In this document: positions 41,851-56,770 of the stretch, piece by piece
Position numbering within the stretch: position 1 is the first letter of the stretch
Layout of the letters: each line of letters begins with the position of its first letter
Assembly: GCA_035582835.1 (NCBI GenBank)
Contig: JAYKAV010000023.1
Span: 562,858 to 626,857, forward strand
Direction: 5' to 3'
From: Phoebastria nigripes
Taxonomy: Eukaryota > Chordata > Aves > Procellariiformes > Diomedeidae
Length of the DNA: 64,000 nucleotides
Position numbers and translations under genes: made by a program
The notes under the pieces: model-generated
Told to the model about the DNA's origin: nothing
The model's database searches: none
Seen by the model: only the letters and a program-made list of their open reading frames with translations

Positions 41851-44800
41851 CAGATGTAAGTAGCAACCGGTCAAGTGGGACAGACATTTGTCCTTGTGAT
41901 GAGTCAACAAAATAAGAATAATAATAGTCGTGGGTGTCTGTTTCTGAAGTAATTAATGCTCGTAAGTACTTCTTTCATCTTAACAAATATCACAAAAAGG
42001 CACCTTAATATCCATAATTGAAATAACAGAATAAAGAATTCACATACTCTAAACAAATTGCATATTTGTCATGATACCAGTTTTATCAAGTTTTTTTTTA
42101 GGTAGGAACAGTGTTTAAAGCCAAAGATAAAAATAAGTCCAATCAGTTTTTTGGTCACTTACCCCTTGGATATTTTGGCATTGTTTCCACTGCTTTTAGA
42201 CATCTCTCTTTCCTTCCTAATATCTCACTTCTGTTTGCTTTTGGAGGTTCAGATTCTCAACTGAAGGAGATAATTAAAACTAAAAGCCATGGCAGCCAGT
42301 CAAAGACAGGTTATTTCTAAATTGAGCCCAAATAGGCTACTGGTTTATTTTAAATATGTGGCAACATGCCTTAGGATTTTCACTTCCATCCCTGTCTGTA
42401 CAGTCTGGCGTTTCTAATACTCTCTGCCTGACAGCTAAAAACGTGCAGGACGGAGTGGCAGCACCACGCCTTTGCCATTCAGGCTTACTCATTTTTGCTT
42501 CTTTAGTATATGGAGAAAGGCATTCAGCCTGAAAGTTTGTGTTGGTTTTGTATGTAAATAAACATCGTCTCAAAAAAACATGTAAATCAACCAGGTCTGA
42601 TTGGCTGCCAGCTGAAATATAAGGCTTTGCCTGGTGTGTTTACTGGTAAATAACTGCCTGGTGATTATGCAAACCAGACACCCACACCCAGGAGGAGCGG
42701 GTGTCAGAGCTGACAGTGAAATGTATGGTTATGCCTCAGCAATTGTACCACCTTGTATCCTCACTTGCTACGCATTGTTTTCAGTATAATCAGTCTTGTT
42801 GAGTGGAAAGAGGCAAATGCTGGCAGTACCTCAAAATAAAATATATTTCTGGATCGACTTTGCATCAAACAAACATACTTGGCGTTAATACTAAAGAAAA
42901 GCTATTCGTGTGTGGTTTTAAATTACCTTTTGAAAAAATGCACAGCTGTAACAATCCTGGGATATCACCCTTGTTCATGAGGCTTTAAAGCAGTGTTCAC
43001 ACTGATTTCTACTACATCCTTACAAAAATTATAAACAAAGAAAATAGATTAGATTTCATTTATTTACTAGACGTATTTTCATAGGACTGCTTTAGAAACA
43101 ATTCTTAAAAAAAGAAAGCTAATAAAAGCTGAGTTTTCTTCTGAAGGGTTGGAGTGAAGAGAAGGGGAGAAAAAGAGGAATTCACGGGACCACACGTTTA
43201 TTCCTTCTCTGTTGCTATCTGCTTCTAGTGAGTTCATCTCTGAGCAAAAAGGCAAGCCACAGCTCCCTCTGGAGCTCATCAGCAAGCAAAGGTCACAGGA
43301 GAACAGTGCTGAACATCCTCCTCCTCCCTTCTCCAGAATACCAAGCACATCTGCAGCCTGACCTCGGCCTCTCTTATGGCAGCGTACCTTCTTGCCATTT
43401 GTCTCGCAGCCAGCTAGCTGGAGTTTACATATGGTTTAAAACAGAGAGACCGTGTTTCTGCATGCATCTCTTTTATCGTGTCAGGCCGAATCCTGCCGAC
43501 TTTGTATCACATAAATCATTGCACTGACATTGGGACTTTGCAGATTGGATCTCAAAGTTAGTAGATAACTATTTCTCCATTTCAGTAATTCCTGCAGGCA
43601 GGATTTATAGTCAATATACAGCGCACAATATAACTCATGCTCATTCTTCCAGCTCTGCTTGCTCTTCTTCCCTCCCCCTCTCTTTTTCCTTCCCAGTACC
43701 ATGAGGACTTTGCTTGCATGAGAGCTAGAGGCAAACTAATTGGAAATGTGAACACTGGGTTTCAACGGCAGCTTTTTGCTAAGCAATGTCATATTGTGAA
43801 AGTCACTGATTTCCCATATTCCATCCTTCCCATGTAATGTTTCTGTAGATTACTGTCTTGCCAGCTGCATAAGCAGGAAGTTTTACTGCTCAACAAATTA
43901 GACTTCCACTGAGTTATCATATTGACAGCGGGTGATATATTCTCTGGAATACCTTCACTGAGTAGGCAGATTGACTCAAGCCGTCTAAAATCAGCCAGTT
44001 TGCAAACCAGAGGTCAAGCATACCCTCCCACAGAAGTGAGCAGGGAACAATCCATGTATCCCATCTAAATGGATGAAGTAATCATTTGCATTAGACTTGC
44101 TTTTCATATGTCAAGAATGTGCTCATAAGCAACAATTATTTGTCTAAGATTTCTGGATGGCCAATATCCTCGGACAGTGGCTGTTTGGAAATAAATAGCT
44201 GCTCATAAAAGAGAGACTTGTAACTTACTGCTAAAAGCATTAGTTTTGCAACAGAAGTAGAAAGATTGGTAGGTTGGCTTGTTGACTGGTTGGTGGACAG
44301 TCTGGAGACACAGGAAAAGGAAACACTGGTCTCAGTTCTTACTTGATTTTCCAGCCCATGCAACAGAACAGGTTCATATTAGATGTCATCTTCCTTCCTT
44401 GGGCAGGAAATATAACAGAAGATGAAGAAAAAAAAAATCAGGGCTACTACTGTCTTTCCCATTCAGCTGAACACAACATGATCCATGCATCTCGCCTGGG
44501 GGGAACGGGGAGAGCTCTGACTTCCCAGAGAAAGGGAGAGAGCCAAACAGGAGACAGTGACTCAAGGTACAACCTGGTTTGTGGTCTGCTCTCAGAGCAG
44601 TGCTCCTCTCTGCTCACTCTTAGTAAGGATTTGTGACAAAACCATTAGTTGGCCTTTCTTAAAAGCTACATTTTGTTCATATATATGTAGCTGATGCATT
44701 TATTTTAATAGGGGTTTTGAGCACATGCAGTTGTCTGAATTTATTTTGCAGGAAGAGAACAAGAATGTATCTGGGTAAGAACTGAATATATATCCTAAAT

Positions 44801-47800
44801 AAGCCCAAAAGCCGTATTGAATTTTTATTCATTCTATAAGCAAAACATTCACAGACTACAGCATGAATTTTACTAGAGTAGAAAATCTAGGTTTTGAGCC
44901 AGTATTTCTTTACTTGTATCTTAAAGGCACTAAAGAAATGTGTCAGATCTGCTGCTGTATGTAAATGCATACTTAAAGTAAAAGAGCAGGGATTCCTGAA
45001 TTACTGCATTTCTCTTTGTAGTGGGCTTCTGTGTGATGATAAGTGCTCTTTTCCACTAATTGATTTAAGAAACAGTACTTTTGGGGGTCTATTTTTAATT
45101 AAAATATTTTTAAAATGTCTCTTAAAAAATGGGCATGGGATCTACCACTTGAAAAGCCCAGAGGACGGACAGTTCTTCAGATTAATGTTGTCTGTTTATC
45201 CACAAAAAGACATTGGCAAGACAATCCTCCCCAGCATCGATTCCCAAGTAAGCCTTAGCTTACTTTCTAAGACAGATAATAACAGGATGACTAACAGATT
45301 AGTGCAGTGCCAATGCAGACAGCAGAACTCTTCCGAACCTCCTGACCGGGCTCCCACCTGAGGTCCTCGCTCTTCGGCTGGGTTATCAGCCGGACAACAG
45401 TGGCCTGCAGCTGGTCTTCTTCTTGGCTTGAGACTGCATCTCCCATGCCACTGCGGTTCTCTTCGGTTACTCTGCCCGAATCTCCCTTTTCCTTTGCACA
45501 GATGAAAATAAACCAAATTGCATCAAGCATAGGCGACAGCTTAGCCCACTCAGCGCAATGAAAACGTGCCTAAATGGCAGGTCATACTGCAAGCGCAGAA
45601 GTTGCAAAAACAATCAACAGAGGAAAACAATGTATATGAGAATCCTCTTTCACTTCTTATTCAGGCATGACAAGAAAGCAGCTCAACAGAACAATTTATA
45701 CACACGCTGCAATGGTTCACTGACCTAATAAAACACAGAGCATTCTCCAATGAAGAGAAAATGTTACCAAACCCAAGACCTTAACAAGATGGGAACATAA
45801 GCTGTGCTGAGAGTATACTTTACAATTCCCCACATTAATTATATACTAACAGTTGCAAAGATGAGAATAAAGTATAGCTACAGTCTTTTTCAAATTAATA
45901 GTGTTGCAGACTAAAACCAATCAGTAAATGAGAAAAAGGTTTTGCTAATGATCTCAAAATCTGACAGTTCCTAGCAGAATATTCCTCAAATATATAAATG
46001 TGCACCTGCACATGCTTATTTTGTTTACAGTGGCTTTCATTCTGAAGGATGCTGAAACATTTTGCATCTACCCAACCATCATACCATTGTATCTCTAGAA
46101 AGAGTTTCACCTGACAAGAGACAATAGGCAAAATGAAGATCAGGAGACCCAGAGGGAGAAATATTTCAGTCCAAGGAGAGTGGAGAGTCCCCTATCTGTA
46201 TTGGAGTGACAATCCCTCATTGGTTTCCACAGCTTCCTGAGGTTTAAGAGTCTTGCCCACCACATACTACCAGGGGATCTTTTGGAGGTACAGATTGAGA
46301 GATCAGGATCCTCTTTAACTGATAGAAAATGTTGTTGTCTGATGAGAGTGACATGACAGAGCAAACAGGAATGCAGTACATTATGCACCAACACTCAGAG
46401 TTTAGTCTAGCATCTCAGTAGTTTTGCCATCCAATATTCATTATTCTTCCCATTTTTTTTCCTGAACTAATACCTAAATTAGATTTATTTCCTGCTTTAA
46501 TAACTCTAAAAGGCCCCATAGGTATATAAGAATATGCATCAGAACGAAGACCAGACACAGTTAGGCAAAGCACTGGCATTGCACTGCTATCTATATGGTC
46601 TACAATTTTTCAGACCATTTTTTCTTCTGAAATGTGTGCTAGGTCATGCAAACTAACTCATATTGCTGGAGCTGCGTGGTAAAGTGAATATATTATAAAT
46701 GCAAACTGTCACCACACCCATCACAATTACATTTACAGCTCCCTCTGTGTCTTGTAGTAATTTGTTCTCCTGCACTGCTTCCCTCAGAGGTTTCTACCAG
46801 ATTATTTTTACTATTCAGAAAGGTAATTTATTGAAGAAGTGCTTTGCATCTCTGTCAGGGATACATGAAGCGAGAAATAGGGATGAGCAAACCTCAAAAT
46901 GATTGGTAGCTTGATATGGAGAAGGATTCAAATTTTAGAAGAACCTTCCACAAAAATTGCAAACAATTTTATTACATGACAAATATTCCTTCTTAAAATT
47001 TAATCTGTGGCTATAATTACTGACATTCAGTGGATCGCACATCCGAGGTTACTCTGACAGAGCTTGGAGAGCTCTTTATTTACAAACCCAAATCAGCACA
47101 GATGAGGAATTTCAGAGAAAATCAAGCTCTGGAAAAACATATGTGCCTAAAACTCAGCACGGGCAAAACTAGTTCCTTACTGCCCTTGGAAATAGAAAAA
47201 AGGGGACTAGAAATTGCTAGTGTCCCGAATCCATAACATGTTTTTCAGAGCTATGTGCATTTGGGACCTTCACAGCAGCAGATATATTGGTACATCCATC
47301 TCACTAATGATCTGTTGAGCATCAGTTATACCCTCTAAAGGGAAGAATGACATTTTTTACCTCGACTAGTTTCTGCTAGTGTCAGAGCAGTAGAATCCAA
47401 ACAATGGTGCCCTTTGTTAGAAACACCCTTTTTGGCCAGAACACAACCATTTTGTGATTCATTTTTTCAAAGGATTAAAAAGATCATTCAGCAAGATCAA
47501 ATCTTTATTTGGAGCCTAGAAGCATCCAACCAATTGTTTCCTTACTGCGGTCAGGATAATGTGTCATTTGAGCAGTGCTGCTGGGATACATAATGCATCT
47601 AGAGAGATGGGGAACCTTCTTTCCAGTCAATCAATTGAACTGTGCTGTTTCGTGAAACTGCTGACCTGACCTTCCAGTTCTTGTCCTATGCAAAAGATCA
47701 GCAACATCCCTACATTTTAAGGCTGCAGTCTCATGATTCTGACATTCCTGGCACAGAACTTCTCTCCGGTTTTTGTGTTTTAGCAACAGGTGAAGTATAT

Positions 47801-50800
47801 TACCTATAAACATTGGAAAAGGACTAGAAGTGCCAGTTTTAACACAAAACCCACTGCTTTCACATCTATTGGTTTCATTTTTGTTCTCAGCTTGAGTACT
47901 GTCATCTGTATTTTCCTGACAAGACCAGTCGGTGTTATTTTTAAATCTGTCCCATGCTCTGTGTCCTTACTGTGTCGTATCTCCCCAGCTACAGCTCTTT
48001 GTTTTTGAGAATGTCATATCAAATCAAGATAAGCACTAAACAGAAAGGAGAAAACGAACATTAAAACAACATGTACACATACAAAAGCCAAAACTGCAAC
48101 TGATCAAGCTTCCTGCTCCTCAAAAGAGCAACAGAGAGAGCAAGTCGAAATATGCACTAGACCCACAGAGAAGTCAGTCCAAAACTAACCCCAGCCAGAA
48201 ATAAAAGCAGTGCCTGTGAATCACATATAAATGACAGCACGGGGATGGTGACTTAAAGGATACGTTGAAGTATGTGTCTACCAGTAGGTGTTCTTTTGGC
48301 CGTATTTCTGTGTTCTTTGTCAGTAAGCTATAGCCTGATGCATTACCTTAGCTGGCCCACGCAGATGTTACTGCTTGAGGCTATTTTCTCTCTTCCATCC
48401 AAAGGCAGAATGCATCCAGAAGCAGGTCAATTTTCTCAGCTTCTACAGGGCATATAAAAAAAAAAGAAAAGTTGTCTTGAAAACTACATCTTCTAATCAG
48501 CACTGCAGCATGGTGCACTGTCTCCTCATCAGCAGCATGGCTCAGGATATGTGATGACAGGTAATTTTTGATTCAGGAAGAAATAGTCTGTGCAGTCTCA
48601 TTGTCAGGAAAGGACATGGATGTTCAGCTGTGGCAAGGCATATTCCTGAAACATTGCAAAGGATCCCTTTCTGCCAAGATTTTAGGAGCCTGATTTAATA
48701 TTCCCTCTGTTTTGACTTTATGAGGGTGGTGATGAAGACTGTCTTACTTCAACAAAATTACAAGCTTTTCACTACTTATTATTATCTACTTCTAACAAGA
48801 AAAGGTGTAATGGGGTAGTTGCATCAAAAGGTGGCTTAGGTTCAACTTGAAAAGTTTTTGTCTGCTAATCCACAGAAGCAGTGGAGTCTGAAGAAAATGT
48901 CTGGCTTCTTTTAATCACTGTAAACTAATCAGCAGATACTGCTGGCTAATATTGTGACTGTTTGTTAGAACAAGAGATTACTCTCAGTTGCTTCTAGTAA
49001 GTGCAGTCCAGCAAAGCATGCCCAGTGCTTAACTTTGTTCCCAGTCCCTTTTGGCTTTGCATAGCAGGGATATTTTGCTTAATACTGTGTATGTTTTAGG
49101 GGAACTGCTACTGTAAATCAATGGCAAGAAGGGCAGGCAAAGGAAGACACTGGAATTGTAGGTGTCCATCGCTGCTGCTACTTACACCAGGAGGACCTAC
49201 TTGACTTTACACACAACATTTAAGGTGTTGGTTGATTTTTTTCTTAGAATTTTAGTAATCTCTGGAAATACTTATTTTGCAGGAAAATTCTTCCCTTTGG
49301 CTGACAAAGCAGGAGGTCTGACTACCTTAAAGGTGTTAGGGCTGAACAGTTGAACTATGGAGCTCCGTGAAGGTTGATAAAAAGAGTTGCAAGAAGTACT
49401 TCATGGGGTCAAGTCAGCCTAGAGGGGATAAGCTATGAAAAGGGTCACAGGAAATTTTAAGTGATTGTAAGGTCAAAATGCATTAAAGCCAACAAAGAGA
49501 AATAGCTGCTGCATAAAACAGAAAACTTAGCGACTTCTGAATGCCTTTCAGTGCACGGTAGAATTGCACACATTTTTTATGGTGTTCTGTGCAACACCTA
49601 TGTTTTATCTTAACACCTGCAGCTGCTTGTTACCTTATCAAAATCACCCCTCACCTGAAACACAACACGTAATCATGCTTTTTGTTTAACCTGCATTATC
49701 ACCTTCAACATAGGCTTACCTTATCTAACTTATCAGTTTTGGAAAACATAAGATCATGGAAGTCCTTTCTAGTTTTAAACGGTGGCCTTATAGAATTGTG
49801 GCGTGTTATAGAATTGAGTAACTCTATTGCATATGAAATTTTGTGCTTCGGTTCTTACTGAAGAGCGTGGAAATGTCGACACTGACAGCAAGGGGAATGG
49901 GATTAAGGCTTTAGCAACATGTACTGACGGCCAGCAACTTTGCATCCAGGATATGTTGATAGTACAGGACTCTCCCTACCCACAGTGATATACCCTACCA
50001 AACTGCAGCAAAGGGAAGACACAAATGTGTTTATATCCATATCATTAGGGCTAGTCCCCAAGGCAGGTGGAAAACCTACCAAACCGCTGTTGTCCTTGGG
50101 TCAAGATGCCAGGCCTTTTTTAAAGGGAGGGGAAAAAAAGAAATGTGAGTCTTTTCAAAGTCATGCCAGTGCCTGGGAGGATTACAGTAATTCGATTTGC
50201 TCTCCTAGTGTCTGATAATTTATTTAGTTTTCCTGTGAGAGGCTGTAACATTTTTGTTTGCTGTTTTGAAATTGGAGCTCCTCCTCAGAGGCCAAGGAGT
50301 GGGACTAGAAAGGATCCAAACTAGTTATCATCAACAAATGTTGAATTCTGCCTGATGGGTATTGAGATGGAATTGTATTTAAGAAAGTTAAAGAAAGGGA
50401 GAACAAGGTGGAGATGTCAGACAGAAAAAGGGGAGAGATAACACTGCATTCATTTATATAAAGGTGCTCGTGAATTCCCTAGCAAGAAGAGGAAGTATCT
50501 GCCCCAGAGGGCAGTCAGTCAGTAGTGCCCCTCCAGTTCAGAACAGGTTTGGTACTTCCCTTAGTTCACTTTGAATTGAACTCCTTTGGATTTATCACTG
50601 AAGTGAGAGATGCCATAAGCAATAAACAACATAAAGGAAGCTCATGCTATATTTTCATATTTACTTGTTCATTTGTAAGGCAGCTGAACAAAGAGAGAAA
50701 TAGATTCCAAGTTGAAAGTCAGTTTGAACTGATATGTTTTACTCAGACCAAGACTGGACCTCACCTGTTGCTTAAAGTTTTGCTGAATTACAATGTAAAT

Positions 50801-53319
50801 TGAGCTGGAACAAGTTCAGTTGTACACAAACTGAAAACTAAAAGTTAATGAAAAAGCACACTAGTTTGACGCCCTGTAATTGCTGGAAGAGTCTGTTGTT
50901 ATACAATTTAAAAAATTTGCTATCAGTACTAAACAACCAGGAATATATTAAAATGTAATTGTTTGTATACGGTTAAAAATACACAGAAAATGTAAGGGAT
51001 AAAAGAAAAAGGAGAAATACCCATTTGAACAAGTGCTACTGTGCTTCTAGTTACTTTTCCTTGGCTTTACTTTTTAAGAGGTGGGGGAAAGACATTATCC
51101 AAGATTCATATGATCTCAAAATCAAATCTCTAGATTTTTAACAGATTTTGGGACAACAGGTTAGCATTGGGGACACTATGGTCCATGAATATCACAAAGC
51201 ATAAGGTCCTTTGAAATCTAGAACCAAATTCTATGGTCTGGGGTCATCTTTTCTACATTCCGAATATCTGAGCTGTTTTATAACTGAAATGGGAAGTCAA
51301 ATACAACACAACATAAGATTGTAGGTCAGAAGTCTGTTATTGGAGACATGAGATCAAAAGGGAGAGAAAAAGGAAGAGGGAAAATAAAAGATTAAATGAT
51401 TTCAGAGTTATGGTTGCCATGACACTTTGAACTCATCTAGGTTTTAACTAGTGGTCGCAGCACTTTTTGATAGTTCAGCAAGAACTGTAGATCCCTGTTA
51501 GCCTTAGTAAGCAGAGGCCAAGATTATAGCATGGATCAGGAGAGGCGGAGAAAGAAGGAAAAAGAGGATGACAGTTTAAGGGCTTGTATCCAAGCAGCCC
51601 TTATAAGCATGGGTAAGTCTGACCTGCCTGAGGGCAGGTCACTATGATGAGGGATCCAGGAGGCTTGGCACAGAACAAAATGCAAATGTAGCAGCCAACC
51701 AAGAGCAGCAATGTAGCACTAAAAGCTGCCAGTGCAGCAGCATCTGCACTGAAGGAATAGACCAGGACACAAAAAGCCACAAAAGTAGTATTTCAATACA
51801 TCAGGGGAATAATTAGGGAATCTATATCTACCTATCTAAAAATGCCTGATCATACCTAAGAGAGGAACAGAAGGTTATTCTCCCATCAAATAACAGTTGC
51901 TGTATTTTTGCATGCTATTTTTTAATAATCTTTCCTATTTTGAGGCTCTTTGCAGGATTCCACCTTCTACAGTAAAGGTCTGAGGGGGGTTGTGGTAGTT
52001 TCAGAGCCCTGTACATAGTGATGACTTGAAAGTCAGAATTGCTACAGCATTAGTATTCAAGTTCTGTTCTTACTGCTGATGTGTCAAAAGACATCACAAC
52101 CTCAAGGCTAATAAAGGCACTGTAATGCTACATTTTAGCTGTCAGCTCCCTCCGTGCCTGCAGAAGCAAGTAGCCTGCTCCCTGCTGAGGAAGAGCTGGG
52201 TGTTCAACAGCCACCCGGCTCCGCAAGCAGGGAGGCCTGATGCTGATTACTGCTGTTGGTGACGAGTCACTGGGAAATCCCATTGTGCCTATAAAGCTTT
52301 AAACGTGGCAGGAGCCATTCGAAACAAATGTGTTCTCAAACCTTCATTGTCAGACTCCTCCTGTCTTGACTCTCGTACTCCAGTCCACCCACTTGCTACG
52401 TAACATGGCTTTATTGTCTTCCACACAGTTATCAAATGCCTCCTTCCATGTAAAAGGCAAATCATTCCCACTCCCATCATACCAGCACTGCCATGTTTCT
52501 AAACTACACTGCCTCTGATGGGTCCTTCCTACACTTACTGGCAAGGAGAAACAGGAGATGAGGACTTTGGGTATCTGCCTATGGCATCTACCTATACCAA
52601 AGCAGGCTGGGATTGCAGATGTTTGACTTGCCAGAACAGTGAGATTTTACCGTTGAATGTTGTAAAACAACAATATTGATAAACACAGGGCTTAATCTGA
52701 GACAAAAAAAATTAGCAATTAGATTTCTAATGAAATCTAACAAAAAAATCATCTGGTTTCCTGTGGCTGAAAGAACAACTTAGCTTTCACATCTTATTTA
52801 TATGCAAGAATAAAGTAAAAAGGTAAGTACTTTAACAAATAATGGTGCAAAAAGGCAATGGAGGAATAGATCTATTCAGTCTTTAAGCTTGGTTGAATGC
52901 AAAAAGATTCCCAAAATTGTGTCAAACCAGTCTATCCTCTTCAAGTCTTTTCTTATCCAAATGAACATCTGAGAACATGTTTTCCAATCAGGAAATGAAA
53001 GCTCTAACAAGTATTCGGTCTGTCCACAGCTACCACAAAAAATTTCTTACTTGTTTTTCTGAGAATCATTGTAATTAATGCCTCTCTTGTTTTTCTGGTG
53101 AGGCAGCTCTCACTGGAGCTTCCCCAAAAGAGCTTCCACACAAGGCGTAGCGTTTTCCAGAAGGATTTATGGAAGCTATCAAGCCTCTGTGTTTCAGATT
53201 CTCAAATCCAAATTACTTTTCCGGTTTTTAATTACAAGCAATTGAACCTTCTGAAAGAAAGGGAATAAGCCTCTAGTAAAGTCTTCCCTCATTTCCCAGC
53301 TACCATGTTCTTCCTTTGA

Positions 53320-54697
<1,378 letters not shown>

Positions 54698-54793
54698 CTG
54701 TTTGCCTGCAGAAATGTCTGAACGGTGGAGAATGTGTAAGTCCAAACATCTGCGAGTGCTCTGGAGGATGGGTAGGAATGCTGTGCCAGACCC
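54698..54793 (+). CDS. VWDE: VWDE exon: compact EGF repeat 6
   Basis: The acceptor TTCAG ends at 54697 and the donor GTGAGT starts at 54794. The exon is 96 nt, phase 1 to phase 1. The peptide [20 protein letters not shown] continues [11 protein letters not shown] with full compact spacing. The split codon upstream gives Pro. A second AG at 54710-54711 (ctgcag) lies inside the exon, but using it would remove the first cysteine. Confidence 0.92.
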
Positions 54794-56589
54794 GTGAGTG
54801 CTGCTTTAGTTACTATAATTTTGTAGCCACGCACGTTGCACTGGAGATGTTTACACATTAAATTTTCTACTAAGTGTATATTACATGTAAAAGTCAACCA
54901 TGACGTGATTAGCACCTATATTCTGCCTGTTATTTGTCAGAACTGTCTTATGCTGCCAGTAAAACTATTACTTTCAAAGACATTTCTGGACTCAACATCA
55001 GCGTGAGAAAGAGACCTGAGTCATCTTTTACTTATGTGGATGCTGAGCTCGATCTGTCAGACAAAATTAGTAGTCTTTAAATTAAATAATTTGAAATACA
55101 AAGTGAAAAAAGAGAGGTCAGGGACGAAAGGAAATGGAGTAGCCCATTCTGTGCACCCAGATGGCATTAAGCACAGAAAGAAATTCTATGTATCTGCTAA
55201 CCTAAGAGCCCGATCCTGTAAATACTACATGTTCAGACTGACCACCGAGATAGCTGGAAGTATTTGCATGTGGAGGGACTGGAAGACCTGGAATAGGAAG
55301 ACATCCGTTATTGCCTGTTACCTACAGGGTCACTTCAGTTTGTGTATGTTATTAGCTTTACAGGAAAAGGGCATGAGGAAAATATCAAGGCATTATCCCC
55401 TTCAAAGGGCAATCTTTCTTTCCTCTCACACTCGCAGAGCCTAATTACTTACGGAAATCCTTTGTCAGTTAAATCCCAATGGCTGTGTAATTGTTTCTTT
55501 GTGCCAGCTGTCTTCTAGTTCAAACATAGTAATGTTTAAAGCTATTTATTAGTTGATAACATATTCTTGACTCAGTTTATTAAATAAATAAACAAATCAT
55601 GCTTGTTCCTGTGAAAGGCAAGTAAGGCTTACTATCATTAAGAATTTCTGCTGTCCTATGCAGGCACACAAGCCTAGGCATCTTTTTATATATCTATCTA
55701 ACCTTTGAAACTTTGCCCCAAATCCATTCACTTGCTAGTCACTCTGTTTTTACTATTTCTTCCCATGTTTTCACTGTAGTGGGGAATTAAATCAGCTTTT
55801 TGTCCAAAAGGAACTGGCTGAAACTCCTAGGTCCCACAGCAAACCCAAATAATCACCAAGTGGTTGGAATTTCTAGTTTTTTAAAGAGAAAGAGAGAAGA
55901 CTATTGTCAGAGAGCAGATGGTGAGGTCTTATAATGTTGCTCCAGGGTATTCACAGTGAGGCAGGGAGGAAGCAGGGGAACAAGAAAGTCTTCATCCTCA
56001 CAGATGTTAGGTATAAAGTTTTGCATAGAAGTGTAACCCCTGAAAGCAGGTCTGGTTTTGTGTTTTAATGGGAGTCTATTTGCCCAAATCCAGAACTCAA
56101 TGAAAAAAAAAATGTATTTATCTGCCTAAACATAAAAAGCCTTCTGAGTGCCTCCCTTGCTCAAAGAAGTGCTCACCTTTGCCTCAGCTCTGGCACTGAT
56201 GAGCAGGCTGCTAGCAGCAGCAAAGAGGACTGTAACCAACCTCCGGTTACATCTTTTTGTTGCTCTTATATTACTTTGGCCTCTTTCCCATCTCCCAGCA
56301 GCACACGGATAGTGGGCCAAATCCACACACTCTGCCAGAGCTGGTGCATCTCTGGCAAGGAGGCGTTTGGTTCATCACATTACTCCCCTGTGCAAACCTG
56401 CTTTGACAAATTTAAGCCCCCAAGGTTTCCCTGTGCTCGGCACCCCCTTTTCTGCTTGGATGCGTATGCCCAAATTCTGTGCTTCGCTATAGTATCAACA
56501 ACAAGGCTGAATACTGCCTTGATTTGCACCACTTTAACTACAGACTTTGGCTGTTAAACTCAACAACAGAGCAAAACATTCACATTATA

Positions 56590-56770
56590 AGATAAGAAAG
56601 TAGTAGCAACATATTATTCATGATATTCAAATATTATTTCATATTCTATATTAATTTATTTTATTACATATTATATTAAAAAGTTATATATCGTTTATTA
56701 TATTGTAAATGAATTTATTAATTTGTATTATCTATTAATTATTATATTTTTCATATTATTCATCTAAATT
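56590..56770. repeat. AT-rich low-complexity stretch
   Basis: About 180 nt composed almost only of A and T, with recurring tattat, attaat and ttatta words. It has no coding potential and is typical of unstable AT-rich satellite-like intron sequence. Confidence 0.8.

Noticed and set aside
44742..44775. Segment flanked by ttttgcag and gtaag
   Set aside because: About 22 nt with no EGF residues; it would shift the frame between compact repeats 4 and 5.
44894..45361. A 155-codon open frame on the plus strand
   Set aside because: No domain or conserved motif was recognised. The cysteines are not spaced like EGF, and there is no splice pairing with the phase 1 frame.
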